Shown: in pieces, positions 1 to 6,242 of the stretch | Position numbering within the stretch: the stretch's first letter is position 1 | Layout: each line of letters begins with the position of its first letter | Assembly (NCBI RefSeq): GCF_042654245.1 | Contig: NZ_JBHSGI010000008.1 | Location: 1-11,221, forward strand | Length of the DNA stretch: 11,221 nucleotides | From: Seohaeicola_A nanhaiensis | Lineage (GTDB): Bacteria; Pseudomonadota; Alphaproteobacteria; Rhodobacterales; Rhodobacteraceae | Direction of reading: 5' to 3' | Notes under the pieces: model-generated | What the model was told of the DNA's origin: nothing | Seen by the model: only the letters and a program-made list of their open reading frames with translations | Databases searched by the model: none | Position numbers and translations under genes: made by a program

Positions 1-2
1 TC

Positions 3-50
3 GGCGATCCAGACATCATCGCACGCGTCAAGGACATGCCACTGCGGTAA
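3..50 (+). CDS. possible 3' end of an upstream gene (partial)
   Basis: The first bases read through an open frame as GDPDIIARVKDMPLR and stop with TAA at 48-50. The composition (acidic/hydrophobic helix-like tail, GC-rich third positions) looks like a real C-terminus cut by the window edge. No family can be assigned from 15 residues. No gene follows for 260 bases, so this would be the end of its transcription unit. Confidence 0.4.
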   Translation, partial: GDPDIIARVKDMPLR

Positions 51-310
51 CTATCGGGCGCTTACGATGTTCCCGCAGCCACAGCGTGCCCGTGAGACAC
101 GAGTCACATATATCCGCGGTATCCCCACCAAGGCCTCAAACATCAGAGGTGTGCCCCATGAGCCTCCGCACGTCATCGCCGGTTCGACAGGATCCGGAAC
201 CCGAGCGCCTTCCGCCCTGCAATCGGGAACATGACAGCCAAGGCAGGTGTTACTTCCCAAGTGGCCCGCGAGGGGTGATCCCCGAGGCCGGCAAAGCGAA
301 AGGAACCCCT
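51..310. other. intergenic region and sodC leader
   Basis: I see no convincing gene in these 260 bases. The frame that extends sodC upstream (from 86) reads as low-complexity Pro/Arg-rich sequence without family character, so I treat it as non-coding. The only structures seen are the stem-loop at 264-290 and the sodC ribosome binding site (AAAGGAA, about 300-305). I found no clear sigma-70 type promoter. Confidence 0.5.
264..290 (+). promoter_or_regulatory. stem-loop in the sodC leader
   Basis: GGCC (264-267) pairs with GGCC (287-290), and inside it GGGG (273-276) pairs with CCCC (281-284) around a TGAT loop. The hairpin ends about 10 nt before the ribosome binding site of sodC, so it could affect mRNA stability or initiation. 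It is short and GC-rich, and chance is possible. Confidence 0.25.
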
Positions 311-817
311 ATGAAAACGCCCCTCCTACTATCGGCACTCGCCGTGGTAATCGCCGCCGGTCAGGCTTCCGCGGCCACCAGCACCGCACAGGTGAAGGAC
401 CGCGATGGCAACGACCTGGGAACCGTCGAGGTGCAGGACACCCCATCGGGCATGGCCATCATCCGGCTGAATCTGAAAGGACTGCCCCCCGGAAACCACG
501 CGATCCACCTGCACGAGACCGGCGACTGTTTGGCCCCCGACTTCAAGTCGGCGGGTGGCCACATCGCCGGAGACCGCCAGCACGGCGCCCTGAATCCGGA
601 TGGCCCTCACCCCGGTGACATGCCGAACCTCACGGTTCCGGACTCGGGCGCGGTGATGGCCGACGGTTTCCTGCCGTTCCTCAGCGTTGGCGAAATGCTC
701 CAGGATGGTGACGGCGCCGCCTTCGTGATGCACGATGGAACCGACGACTACCAAAGCCAGCCAGCGGGGGATGCCGGCGACCGGATCGCCTGCGGCGTAT
801 TCGAAGCGCGCCAGTGA
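311..817 (+). CDS. sodC: periplasmic Cu,Zn superoxide dismutase
   Basis: The product (168 aa) converts superoxide to hydrogen peroxide and oxygen in the periplasm. A cleavable signal peptide covers residues 1-21 (MKTPLLLSALAVVIAAGQASA). The copper ligands are visible as H66 and H68 in the HLHETGDC motif, H84 in AGGH, and H141. The zinc ligands are H84, H91, H100 and D103 (PHPGDMPNL motif). C73 and C161 should form the structural disulfide, and R158 in GDRIACGV matches the active-site arginine. Length and motif order are normal for bacterial SodC; the H84-H91 loop looks about one residue shorter than usual. The start at 311 is chosen because AAAGGAA lies just upstream and the signal peptide begins there; the longer frame from 86 has no such support. 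The gene appears monocistronic, with a hairpin directly after the stop. Confidence 0.93.
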   Translation: MKTPLLLSALAVVIAAGQASAATSTAQVKDRDGNDLGTVEVQDTPSGMAIIRLNLKGLPPGNHAIHLHETGDCLAPDFKSAGGHIAGDRQHGALNPDGPHPGDMPNLTVPDSGAVMADGFLPFLSVGEMLQDGDGAAFVMHDGTDDYQSQPAGDAGDRIACGVFEARQ

Positions 818-823
818 CCGAAC

Positions 824-847
824 GGACGGGTGCTTTGTCACCCGTCC
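824..847 (+). terminator. hairpin after sodC, probable terminator
   Basis: GGACGGGTG (824-832) and CACCCGTCC (839-847) form a perfect 9-bp stem with a 6-nt loop, starting 6 nt after the sodC stop. No T-run follows, so it is either a weak or Rho-assisted terminator or a 3'-end stabilising hairpin. The stem perfection and placement make chance unlikely. Confidence 0.6.
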
Positions 848-978
848 AACCGCACCAAATACCGCTGAACGTGACAAACCCGGCCACCGGCGCAATACAG
901 CTTGCGGGGCTCTGCCCACTATAGATAGGACTCAGACCACCCGAAGTCGCAGCCTGAAATTACGCCACGCCAGCCTGC

Positions 979-1007
979 TTGAAATTCCCTCGCCGTGTTG
1001 ATGTTCT
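979..1007 (+). promoter_or_regulatory. candidate promoter of the phospholipase D-like gene
   Basis: TTGAAA (979-984) matches five of six -35 bases. It is followed after 17 bp by TGTTCT (1002-1007), a poor -10 with three of six matches. A start near 1014 would leave a leader of about 20 nt with a ribosome binding site before the ATG at 1033. This fits the 1033 start and argues against the TTG codon at 979 as the initiator. Weak evidence on its own. Confidence 0.28.
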
Positions 1008-1032
1008 GGAACGATCGGAAAGACTCCGGAAA

Positions 1033-2517
1033 ATGGAAGGACGGGTGTTGTTGGAACAAGTCACCGTGAGTGAATCCCCGATACTCCGACCGGGCCAAAC
1101 CTGTTGGCGGATCGAACAGGCTGATTTGGCTGCTGTCATCATCGATGCAGCGCATTATTTCCGGATCGTTCGCGACGCGATGCAACAAGCTCGACACAGC
1201 ATCCTGCTCATTGGCTGGGACTTTGACACGCGCATTGAGCTGGACCCAGAGGATCGCGAGAGCGCCGTTCCGAACACGCTCGGCAGTTTCCTCAAATGGG
1301 TGGTCAAGAATAATCCCGAACTGCATGTGCACCTGCTCAAGTGGAACCTCGGCGCATTGCAGAGCCTTGGACGCGGCGAAACGCCGATTGTTCTGCTCAA
1401 TTGGCTGATGAGTTCGAGGGTGCACTTTCGCCTCGACAATGCGCATCCGACCGCGGCAGCGCACCATCAGAAGATCGTGGTGATAGACGATGCACTTGCA
1501 TTCTGCGGTGGCATAGACATGACAGCTGACCGTTGGGACACGCGCGCACATGCAGACGACGATCCGCGGCGCCGCCGACCAACGACGCACCGCCGCTATA
1601 AACCCTGGCACGATGTGACGACGGCGGCGACCGGCGACGCGGCCCGAGCCCTGGGAGACCTGGCGCGGGATCGGTGGGAACGCGCGACAGGTGAGAAGCT
1701 CGATCCGCCACCTCCGGTCGAGCCACCCTCGCTGAAGGGGCTGGAGCCATTTGCCAGACGCGTGCCAGTCGCGATCTCGCGGACCATGCCCGAATACGCG
1801 GGCCGAAAGGCGATCCACGAGATCGAGGCGCTCTACCTCTCCGCAATCAGGACGGTCGAGCGCGTGCTGTACATAGAAAGCCAGTATTTCGCTTCGCGCA
1901 CCCTGGCCGAGGCAATGGCAGCCCGCCTTTCCGAACCCGACGGACCGGAAATCGTTGTGATCAACCCGGATAGCGCGGACGGCTGGCTCGAGGAAGAGGT
2001 GATGGGCTCTTCCCGCGCGCGCCTCCTGCGTCTTGTCCGGCAGGCCGACGTCCACGGTCGGTTCCGGCTCTACACTCCGGTCACCGAAGGCGGCGCCGAC
2101 ATCTATGTGCACGCCAAGGTGCTGGTGATGGATGACCGCTTGCTCAAAGTCGGCTCATCTAACATCAACAACCGGTCCATGGGCTTTGATACCGAGTGCG
2201 ATCTGACCATCGAAGCCGCGCCGGAAGACAAGGACCTGCGGAAGCGGATCGTGACACTGAGGCATGACCTCCTGTCCGAACATCTGGGGGTCTCGATCGC
2301 AACGTTCGAAGAGGCCGTTCGCTCGGCCAATGGCTCGCTGATCAAGGCAATCGAGACGCTGCAATCCGATGGCCGTTCCCTGGTATCTTTCGAGCCGCCG
2401 GAGCTGAATATGCTCGAAAGCGAGGTTCTGGCCGAGAACGAACTCCTCGATCCGGAACGAACCTCCCGCCGAAACAAAGCCCTGCGCTTCCTCCGCTGGC
2501 TTCCGTGGGCAGGTTAG
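1033..2517 (+). CDS. phospholipase D-superfamily protein, two HKD motifs
   Basis: The 494-aa product belongs to the phospholipase D/phosphatidyltransferase superfamily, which hydrolyses or transfers at phosphodiester bonds of phospholipids. Two complete HxKx4D motifs are present: H145-K147-D152 (HQKIVVID, followed by CGGIDM) and H360-K362-D367 (HAKVLVMD, followed by GSSNINNRSMGFD). Both conserved halves are therefore intact, and the protein is probably active. The second motif with GSSNxNNRS is typical of the PLD/cardiolipin synthase branch. No signal peptide or membrane segment is seen, so it is probably cytoplasmic or peripheral to the membrane. An Arg-rich stretch follows the first motif. 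The start at 1033 is preferred over TTG 979 because GGAAAG (1017-1022) sits 10 nt upstream. It is unlikely to be a dedicated cardiolipin synthase, as N-terminal helices are missing; the substrate is unknown. Confidence 0.88.
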   Translation: MEGRVLLEQVTVSESPILRPGQTCWRIEQADLAAVIIDAAHYFRIVRDAMQQARHSILLIGWDFDTRIELDPEDRESAVPNTLGSFLKWVVKNNPELHVHLLKWNLGALQSLGRGETPIVLLNWLMSSRVHFRLDNAHPTAAAHHQKIVVIDDALAFCGGIDMTADRWDTRAHADDDPRRRRPTTHRRYKPWHDVTTAATGDAARALGDLARDRWERATGEKLDPPPPVEPPSLKGLEPFARRVPVAISRTMPEYAGRKAIHEIEALYLSAIRTVERVLYIESQYFASRTLAEAMAARLSEPDGPEIVVINPDSADGWLEEEVMGSSRARLLRLVRQADVHGRFRLYTPVTEGGADIYVHAKVLVMDDRLLKVGSSNINNRSMGFDTECDLTIEAAPEDKDLRKRIVTLRHDLLSEHLGVSIATFEEAVRSANGSLIKAIETLQSDGRSLVSFEPPELNMLESEVLAENELLDPERTSRRNKALRFLRWLPWAG

Positions 2518-2551
2518 GAGTCACGGATCCTGATTTCCCAAAGCCTCTGAC

Positions 2552-2577
2552 CTGCGGCGTCGATTGGTGCGCCGCAG
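2552..2577. terminator. hairpin after the phospholipase D-like gene
   Basis: CTGCGGCG (2552-2559) pairs perfectly with CGCCGCAG (2570-2577) around a 10-nt loop, 34 nt after the stop at 2517. There is no T-run on either side. It lies between two convergent genes and may help end transcription from the left. Confidence 0.45.
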
Positions 2578-2613
2578 AATCGGCAAGACATGCCGCGCGA
2601 CCCTTTGGGCGGC

Positions 2614-2644
2614 ATCGCTCGGGCCTCCGCGCTGCCCGAGCGAT
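2614..2644. terminator. strong hairpin between convergent genes, probable bidirectional terminator
   Basis: ATCGCTCGGGC (2614-2624) and GCCCGAGCGAT (2634-2644) form a perfect 11-bp GC-rich stem with a 9-nt loop. It lies about 50 nt beyond the stop of the minus-strand RTX gene and about 100 nt beyond the stop of the plus-strand gene. No U-tract follows in either direction, so the mechanism (intrinsic or Rho-linked) is open. Confidence 0.55.
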
Positions 2645-2693
2645 ACCTGCCTGCTGCAATGATGCGTCCGATTCCTCCGTCTAAGATAGACCG

Positions 2694-5126
2694 TCACGCA
2701 AAGAAGAAGTTCAGCGACGTCAGCTCATCAAAGGTCACGCCCGGGATGGTCAGCGTGTGCAGGCCGACTTCAATGACCAGATTGCCGGCTCGGTCGGCGC
2801 TCTGGTTCACTGCGGCGGCGACCTCTTCGAGATTGTGGAAACTTGCAATCGAGTCGCCGCCCGAAACGTCGATCCGGTCGTTGATGCCAAGTCGGTTGTC
2901 GAACTCGAAATCGAGAATGGTGTCCTTGCCCCTGGAAAAGACAAATACATCCTCGCCATTGCCGCCAAAAAGTCTGTCGTTGCCGTTGCCGCCATTCAGC
3001 GTGTCCACGCCATCCTGCCCAAGCAGGGTGTCGTTATTGCCGCCGCCGAAAAGCTGGTCCTTGCCGGCCCCGCCTTTCAGGGTGTCGCGGCCCGCATGGC
3101 CATCGCGGCTGGTCTTGTCGGTATCGCCTTCCAGGATATCGTCGCCGTCGCCTCCGATAATCAGATCGTTGCCGGCACCGCCATAGAGCGTATCCTTGCC
3201 GCCCCCGCCGAAAAGCCTGTCGTTGCCGCCGGAACCGGAGAAATACTCCTTGGCGCCGCTGCCCTGAATGACGTCATCGAAATCGACGGCAAAGACCATC
3301 TCGATGTTCTTCACGGTGTTTCGGCCGAATCCGCCCCCGGTCGCGATACCGGTTTCAAGATTGACCTTCACCCCGCTGGTTGCATCGATCATGGAGATCG
3401 AGTCGCGGTTGCCCCGCCCTCCGTCGATCTCGTCATTACCGGCGCCCATCTGAATTCGGTCGTTGCCGCCATTCCCGTTCATGACGTCGTTCCCGTCGCC
3501 GCCATCCAGGTTGTCGCCCCCCGCACCGCCGTTCAGAAAGTCCCTGTCGGCACCGCCAATCAGCGTGTCGTCGCCGTCGCCACCATTCAGCCGATCGGTC
3601 TGGGTTCCGCCGTCAAGCGTATCGTCGCCGTCATCGCCGTTCAGCGTGTCCCGTCCTTGTCCGCCTTCCAGGATATCGTCGCCATCGCCGCCATACAGCG
3701 TGTCGCCGTGGAACTGGCCCTGCAGCAGGTCATTCCCGCCCAGGCCCGATATCTCGTCCGCACCATGGCCGCCCTTGATGACGTTCCGGATCGCCGAGCC
3801 CTCGATCTCGTCATCGAAAGAGCTGCCATAAACGTTCTCCACCTCGTCATAGGTGTCGCGGCCGCCGCTTCCATCGGTGCCATGGCCCTTGGCCAGCGAA
3901 ATATCGATGCCGGTGCCATCAAGACGGTAATCGGCCCAGTCCAGCCCCGCGCCGCCGAAAAGCTCGTCGTCACCAACCCCGCCTTCCAGGGTGTCGGAAT
4001 GGCCGCCACCGAACAACCTGTCGTCGCCCGATTGACCGCGCAGCAGGTCGGATCCCGCGCCGCCCCTCAGGGTGTCGTCGTCGTTGCCGCCCGCCAGGTC
4101 ATCGCTGCGCTTGCCACCGATCAAGGTGTCATCGCCACTGCCGCCCTCCACCTTGATCTGCTTGTTCCCGACATCGATCACATCGCCGAAATACGATCCG
4201 ATGATCCACTCGAAGCCGGAAAAGGTCATCACGGCCCCGTCCCCCAGCGCGATTGTCCCTGCACCCGCATGAACCGTGACGCCGACGAAATCTGTGCCGT
4301 TGCTCGCCCCGGAGTTGTACAGATCCAGAATGTCCTCACCGCCGCCGCCGTCCAGCTTGTCGGCCCCTGTCTTGGGCTGGACCCGCTCGGCGGCCTTGGT
4401 CCCGACAAAGGTATCGGCACCGCTCGACAGCACGAATTCCTCGATATTGCTGAATTTGCTCGTCTTGCCGTCCAGCCCCAGCCAGGTTCCGGCGCCGACA
4501 TCGACGTCGACCCCGTCGCGGATCCAGTTGTGCAGACTGGACCGATTGTAGCCGACCTCGAGAGCATCCCAGCCGCCGCGGCCATCGATCGTATCGGCCC
4601 CCGAGGCAATCCGGAAAACCTCTCCCCGCTTGCGCCCACCCGAATAGACAACCTCGAATCCGCTGCCCAACAGGATATCGTCGCCGACGCTGTCCTCGAT
4701 GATCTCGAAGTTCCGGATCTGCCCGGACGACGTTATGAACACCTCGCCCTTGCCGGAGAGAAAATCCTCCAGATTGCTGTAGTCGCGCCACTGAACCGAA
4801 TAGGTCCCTGCGCGCAGGTCCACGGAAAGCGCCTGCGAGAAGGTCAGGTCTTCTTCAATCTTCCCGTCGCTGCCTTCGTGTTTCAGGGTGATGAAGCTCG
4901 ACGCACGAAAGGTGTCGAAATCGCCTGCCCCGCCGTCGTAGAGGTCCGATCCCGCACTGAGCTCGACAAAGTCGAACCCGCTCCCGCCGATATAGGTATC
5001 GTTGTCCTTGGCGCCGAGGTCGTCGTATTTTTCGCTGATGTGCGCTGGCGTCGTGTTCGAGTAACTGTTGGACTCGTTCGCCGCATTGGTCTTGGTCGGA
5101 CCGTCCAGATTGAAATAATCTGCCAT
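2694..5126 (-). CDS. RTX-type calcium-binding repeat protein, probably type I secreted
   Basis: The 810-aa product is acidic and Gly/Asp-rich, and carries roughly 25-30 nonapeptides of the GGxGxDxLx type, which bind calcium and fold into parallel beta-rolls outside the cell. They fall in three blocks, near residues 327-392, 452-570 and 628-725, separated by about 60-residue non-repeat insertions (for example after DWADYRLDGTG). Residues 1-326 carry a few degenerate repeats but no protease, lipase or other catalytic motif that I recognise. The C-terminal 85 residues (DVFVFSRGKDTILDFEFD to LNFFFA) resemble RTX C-termini and would hold the uncleaved type I secretion signal; there is no N-terminal signal peptide. 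The start at 5126 is set by AAGGGAAG at 5138-5131 on this strand; TTG at 5141 lies before this site. No ABC exporter or membrane-fusion gene lies in the window. Function could be adhesin or surface-layer-like; unresolved. Confidence 0.87.
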   Translation of the reverse strand: MADYFNLDGPTKTNAANESNSYSNTTPAHISEKYDDLGAKDNDTYIGGSGFDFVELSAGSDLYDGGAGDFDTFRASSFITLKHEGSDGKIEEDLTFSQALSVDLRAGTYSVQWRDYSNLEDFLSGKGEVFITSSGQIRNFEIIEDSVGDDILLGSGFEVVYSGGRKRGEVFRIASGADTIDGRGGWDALEVGYNRSSLHNWIRDGVDVDVGAGTWLGLDGKTSKFSNIEEFVLSSGADTFVGTKAAERVQPKTGADKLDGGGGEDILDLYNSGASNGTDFVGVTVHAGAGTIALGDGAVMTFSGFEWIIGSYFGDVIDVGNKQIKVEGGSGDDTLIGGKRSDDLAGGNDDDTLRGGAGSDLLRGQSGDDRLFGGGHSDTLEGGVGDDELFGGAGLDWADYRLDGTGIDISLAKGHGTDGSGGRDTYDEVENVYGSSFDDEIEGSAIRNVIKGGHGADEISGLGGNDLLQGQFHGDTLYGGDGDDILEGGQGRDTLNGDDGDDTLDGGTQTDRLNGGDGDDTLIGGADRDFLNGGAGGDNLDGGDGNDVMNGNGGNDRIQMGAGNDEIDGGRGNRDSISMIDATSGVKVNLETGIATGGGFGRNTVKNIEMVFAVDFDDVIQGSGAKEYFSGSGGNDRLFGGGGKDTLYGGAGNDLIIGGDGDDILEGDTDKTSRDGHAGRDTLKGGAGKDQLFGGGNNDTLLGQDGVDTLNGGNGNDRLFGGNGEDVFVFSRGKDTILDFEFDNRLGINDRIDVSGGDSIASFHNLEEVAAAVNQSADRAGNLVIEVGLHTLTIPGVTFDELTSLNFFFA

Positions 5127-5130
5127 ATCG

Positions 5131-5138
5131 CTTCCCTT
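5131..5138 (-). promoter_or_regulatory. ribosome binding site fixing the RTX gene start
   Basis: On the minus strand AAGGGAAG lies 4 nt before the ATG at 5126-5124. It decides for MADYFNLD as the N-terminus, since the upstream TTG codon (5141) would place the site inside the coding sequence. Confidence 0.7.
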
Positions 5139-5218
5139 CAAAATACCACTCCCGGAAATAAGCCCGGGGAGATAGAAATTATCCTGATCTCAACAGCTTG
5201 CCGACCGGCGGCACCCAT

Positions 5219-5248
5219 ATCATCAGGCTGAAAAAGTCGTTGGTTCAA
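5219..5248 (-). promoter_or_regulatory. candidate promoter of the RTX gene
   Basis: On the minus strand TTGAAC (5248-5243) is followed after 18 bp by GATGAT (5224-5219). Each box matches four of six sigma-70 consensus bases, and an A/T-rich stretch lies just upstream. The leader would be about 85 nt. This is the best candidate I see in the interval, but weak. Confidence 0.22.
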
Positions 5249-5302
5249 AAGATATTATGCAGAGTATTGCGCGGACACGGGGTGCCGTCAAGGAACCGAA
5301 GC

Positions 5303-5338
5303 GACCCGATGGCAGGGTCGCGCGAGACGGATCGGGTC
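5303..5338. repeat. 8-bp inverted repeat, possible hairpin
   Basis: GACCCGAT (5303-5310) is the exact reverse complement of ATCGGGTC (5331-5338), with 20 nt between the arms. The role is unknown: a hairpin in an untranslated transcript or an operator are both possible. No T-run follows. Confidence 0.35.
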
Positions 5339-5395
5339 AACCGAGAGGGCGGTTGCACGCAGCCTCGTCCCCACCACCTTCAGCCGCGCCCTGCC

Positions 5396-5408
5396 CGGTC
5401 CGGGACCG
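5396..5408. repeat. 13-bp perfect palindrome
   Basis: CGGTCC (5396-5401), one central G, then GGACCG (5403-5408). The compact symmetry resembles a small operator, but it is not next to an intact gene start, and GC-rich DNA yields such palindromes by chance. Confidence 0.25.
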
Positions 5409-5498
5409 CCCCAACGCCAGAACCTCCGGAACGCCCGCGTCCGGTTCCAACCGCAAACCTGGAAAAGGCGCGTTGAGGGGATGCGATCGAACCGCTAG

Positions 5499-5774
5499 CG
5501 CTGGCACGTGGACGAAGTATTCGTGAAAATCAACGGCGAACGGCACTACCTTTGGCGGGCGGTCGATCGTGCGGAGAATTCGTATCAACCATTCCGAAGG
5601 CGCGAACGAGCGATGCGCCGCTTCCGCCGCATGCGAACGTTACAGTTGTTCGCCGCCGTCCACGCGTCGGTTCACAATCTCTTCAACCAGGAACGCAACC
5701 TCTCTTCCCGCACCATCTTCAAGCAGAACCGTGCCGCCGCTTTCGACGACTGGCGCGGTCTCTGCGCGGAATAG
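5499..5774 (+). pseudogene. IS6-family transposase remnant with internal deletion
   Basis: The reading frame gives RWHVDEVFVKINGERHYLW followed by RAVD, then RAENSYQPFRRRERAM and a tail ending WRGLCAE. The first part matches the start of the IS6/IS26-type DDE catalytic domain (W-H-x-D-E-V-x-V-K-I) and the second matches its end (NRAEN.H.PFRRRERAM, then VHASVHNLFNQER). They are joined in frame at about 5567, so roughly 80-100 residues of a normal transposase are missing, including the second catalytic Asp. The first Asp and the Glu of RAEN remain. The helix-turn-helix N-terminus is also absent: the frame is closed by TAG at 5496-5498. The product cannot be an active transposase. I could not find convincing IS6 terminal inverted repeats on either side, so this is an old, eroded copy. 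Confidence 0.85.
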
Positions 5775-5859
5775 GGACGCCTTCCTCCTGCGATGCGGAG
5801 ACTGGTTCGCATTTGTCTGCCAGCACCGCGGTGTTGCTGCGGCTCGCAAAAATGCCGAC

Positions 5860-6096
5860 TTAGAGGCGTCGTACCGAGTTTCCACCGGCAATGATCGCGT
5901 TGATGACGCCTGCGACGGATCTGTGGTCCTGCATTTCCTCTTTCGTACCGGTAGCGTTTTCATGGGTCGCCGCTGCGTCACGCAAAATGCCAAGGATCTC
6001 GTGCTCTGGCAGCAGCCCGCGATCGTTCATGGCAAGCAGGAGCGCCTCGCAGATCGATAAGGCGGCCTGGCCTGCGTGTTTGCTCGCGATGGACAT
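5860..6096 (-). CDS. conserved-looking small protein of unknown function, divergent from the Crp/Fnr regulator
   Basis: A 78-aa soluble, mostly helical protein with no signal peptide or membrane segment. Its core reads ALSICEALLLAMNDRGLLP, followed by EHEILGILRDAA, a Glu/Gln-rich linker and IINAIIAGGNSVRR-like C-terminus (VINAIIAGGNSVRRL). I recall similar small hypothetical proteins in Rhodobacterales but know no function. The start at 6096 is chosen because GGAAGGGA lies 6 nt upstream on this strand; an upstream GTG at 6138 lacks a site. It is transcribed away from the Crp/Fnr gene, and the shared 146-bp interval holds inverted repeats, so co-regulation by that protein is plausible. It may be a small regulatory or adaptor protein; nothing in the sequence proves this. 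Confidence 0.75.
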   Translation of the reverse strand: MSIASKHAGQAALSICEALLLAMNDRGLLPEHEILGILRDAAATHENATGTKEEMQDHRSVAGVINAIIAGGNSVRRL

Positions 6097-6118
6097 CCGG
6101 ATTCCCTTCCGTGGCATC

Positions 6119-6145
6119 TTGAACCTGGGGGAAGGCACGGTTCAA
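6119..6145. promoter_or_regulatory. inverted repeat TTGAACC-N13-GGTTCAA, candidate operator
   Basis: TTGAACC (6119-6125) and GGTTCAA (6139-6145) are exact reverse complements. The half-site TTGA..TCAA resembles Fnr/FixK-type half-sites, but the spacer is 13 bp rather than the 4 bp between TTGAC and GTCAA in those families, so it is not a classical Fnr box. It lies 23 bp upstream of the 6096 start. Confidence 0.45.
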
Positions 6146-6162
6146 ATGCATCCGTACTTCTC

Positions 6163-6180
6163 GCATGAAGTGCTTTATGC
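6163..6180. promoter_or_regulatory. near-perfect 18-bp dyad, candidate operator or promoter element
   Basis: GCATGAAG-TG-CTTTATGC has seven of eight arm positions complementary, the eighth being a G/T. It sits mid-way between the two divergent genes. TTATGCT at its right arm (from 6176) could serve as a -10 element of the Crp/Fnr gene, in which case a protein bound here would cover the promoter. Confidence 0.35.
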
Positions 6181-6194
6181 TGGACTGATCCAAA

Positions 6195-6217
6195 GCAGTG
6201 TCCGGACTGAACACTGC
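6195..6217. promoter_or_regulatory. inverted repeat GCAGTGT-N9-ACACTGC, candidate autoregulatory site
   Basis: The 7-bp arms (6195-6201 and 6211-6217) are perfectly complementary around a 9-bp spacer; the middle carries its own palindrome GTCCGGAC (6200-6207). The site lies 25 bp before the ATG of the Crp/Fnr gene, a normal position for negative autoregulation. The 23-bp length suits a dimeric helix-turn-helix regulator. Confidence 0.45.
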
Positions 6218-6242
6218 GGGTCGCGACACACCGGGAAGCCCC

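Larger units (their letters stand above)
5127..5498. other. gene-free interval upstream of the RTX gene
   Basis: About 370 bases without a supportable gene. Open frames here are Pro/Arg/Ser-rich and have neither ribosome binding sites nor recognisable motifs. Besides the RTX leader it holds an inverted repeat GACCCGAT (5303-5310)/ATCGGGTC (5331-5338) and a 13-bp palindrome CGGTCC-G-GGACCG (5396-5408). It ends directly at the transposase relic, so part of it may be scar sequence from an insertion. Confidence 0.5.

Noticed and set aside
196..252. GGAAC...GTT boxes before sodC as a general-stress (EcfG-type) promoter
   Set aside because: GGAAC at 226-230 and GTT at 250-252 are spaced about one to two bases too far apart for the GGAAC-N16/17-CGTT pattern, and the C before GTT is missing.
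86..310. In-frame upstream extension of sodC
   Set aside because: It would put the signal peptide in the middle of the protein, has no family character, and the AAAGGAA site lies directly before ATG 311.
329..919. Long minus-strand frame opposite sodC
   Set aside because: Shadow of a confidently identified gene; no binding site and no recognisable domain.
2757..5231. Open frame of 824 codons on the plus strand, antisense to the whole RTX gene
   Set aside because: The frame is an artefact of the codon pattern of GGxGxD repeats, whose antisense reading rarely gives stops. Its translation is repetitive Val/Ala/Ile-rich sequence mirroring the repeats, and I see no binding site or known domain. 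The RTX reading has a site, a motif array and a proper C-terminus.
5805..5830. Possible right-end inverted repeat of the IS6 remnant
   Set aside because: The sequence resembles the IS6 terminal repeat at only a few bases and has no matching partner upstream of 5499.
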